A DNA stretch of 64,000 nucleotides from Acanthosoma haemorrhoidale (lineage: Eukaryota > Arthropoda > Insecta > Hemiptera > Acanthosomatidae). The position numbers were made by a program, and so were the translations under genes. The notes under the pieces are model-generated. The model saw only the letters and a program-made list of their open reading frames with translations. It ran no database searches and was not told the origin of the DNA. Shown piece after piece: positions 62,840 through 64,000 of this stretch; the stretch's first letter is position 1; every line of letters starts with the position of its first letter. The DNA lies in assembly GCA_930367205.1 (NCBI GenBank), contig OV884011.1, positions 104,337,139 through 104,401,138 on the forward strand. Direction: 5' to 3'.

Positions 62840-63767
62840 TCTTTAAAAAAAACCTGAAAAGCGCTGTGTGCATAATTGGCTAACATGCAGTGCCGGGAAC
62901 CATGGGGAAAAATGAAGGGTTGTTTCTGAAGTCACATCTCCGAAGCTCAGAAGTTATAGATTTAATTCTGACTTTTTCTCTTGGTTAAGGTCACATAAAA
63001 GAGCGTAACGGGAAAAAAAAAAATTAAAAATATAAAATTAAAGTTTTGTGTGCTAACAATTCTTACAGAACCTTCTTATGGGAATTCTTGGTTTATTTAT
63101 ATTTCACAGGATACATGTTTTTCACAATAAAAACAATGTAGCTCGTAAAAATGAAACATGTGATTTTACCGATTCTACGATTAATGCCTATTTTGGCTTT
63201 TTACAATTTTCAAATTTTTAACCGAGTTCTCGGCTTGCAAATGATAGCTTATTCTAGTTCCTCCTTCATCATCAATTTCACTTTAAACTCCTAAACGCTT
63301 CTATTAGTCGATAAATAATAAATGTTAAAAGATATTTTAAGTGAGGGTGTATCATCTCGTTTTAAAATAATAGATTGATTTTAAGCACAATCTTGGCTAA
63401 TTGAACCGTAACGTGACGACGTATTTACATGGCTAGGCTTCACATTTGTCCTCTTGTATCTCTTCAACTTCTAGGTTCACTAGGTTTTGCAAAATATTTA
63501 ATTAATTAAGTGCATCGAACCAAAATATTAACTAACAATAAAATAGTATTTGACATATTTTAAAATACTTTCAATAATACGCCGACATAGATAATACCTT
63601 CAACCATTGTTCATATTAACCTATGTAAAACATGTTGTTTCAAGGATCAGAAGCTTTGCCATTTTTGTTTTTTATTAACTACAGTTTTTTTACACTAATC
63701 ATGAGCTACTTTATGTTTTTCACAAACATATAAATTAAATACAAAAATAAAGAATGAAGAAAAATAA

Positions 63768-63769
<2 letters not shown>

Positions 63770-63797
<28 letters not shown>
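63770..63797. repeat. (TA)n microsatellite
   Basis: About 14 TA units. Confidence 0.95.
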
Positions 63798-63802
<5 letters not shown>

Positions 63803-64000
63803 AACATAAATAATATATAATCAATAATTTCTAATAAATAATGAATGGCTTCCAAAACATTATTTTTCAAGTATTTTTCTGTTACCGAATTTTTTTTTAT
63901 GAACAAAAAATTCATTACTTCCAAAAATGTCGTCTTTAATGGGTCCTTGACCGAGGGGGAAAAATAGAAATTTTAATTTTACATACCAATCCTTTCAATC

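Larger units (their letters stand above)
62475..64000. other. AT-rich sequence, possibly first intron of the next gene
   Basis: No coding exon recognised. Contains the two TA microsatellites listed separately. Confidence 0.4.

Overview
The window looks like AT-rich, intron-rich nuclear DNA from an insect. One multi-exon gene on the + strand runs through most of it. Its exons have GT/AG borders and compatible phases, and its introns and flanks hold decayed transposable elements, tRNA-like SINE fragments and microsatellites. No bacterial-style operon, CRISPR array, rRNA or intact tRNA gene was seen. A relic of a multicopy arthropod gene family (about 44.1-45.2 kb) would fit a hemipteran, but the species cannot be fixed from the sequence.

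The gene is the insect orthologue of Syd-1 (synapse defective 1, formerly RhoGAP100F in Drosophila), a presynaptic active-zone assembly protein. I assembled 20 consecutive exons between 7712 and 34032 plus C-terminal exons up to a stop at 48943. The joined frame is open and divisible by three (1,372 codons plus stop in the longest path). In order it encodes a conserved N-terminal block, a PDZ domain (9955-10465), a long Ser/Pro/Tyr-rich disordered linker, an array of about 32 exact six-residue repeats (22657-25622), a C2 domain (26465-28382), a RhoGAP domain (30277-34032) and a proline-rich tail (48485-48943). The initiating exon upstream of 7712 was not identified.

The most unusual features are the hexapeptide array, which includes three identical 36-bp copies and is interrupted in register by a 2.4-kb intron, and the 14.5-kb last coding intron. 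That intron holds a 29-nt microexon, a candidate 68-nt exon and an alternative stop-containing segment. Their phases interlock with two acceptors 4 nt apart at the last exon, predicting several in-frame C-termini.

Layout: 1-7711 is an upstream region with GC-richer patches at about 1.0-1.1 kb and 4.25-4.88 kb; 7712-48943 is syd-1; 48944-62160 is 3' flank or long 3' UTR with a foldback element and a Jockey-like reverse transcriptase fragment; 62160-62474 is a GC-rich patch ending in a good splice donor, possibly the first exon of the next + strand gene; 62475-64000 is AT-rich sequence with TA microsatellites. All family identifications come from reading the sequence and memory of the families, not from a database search.
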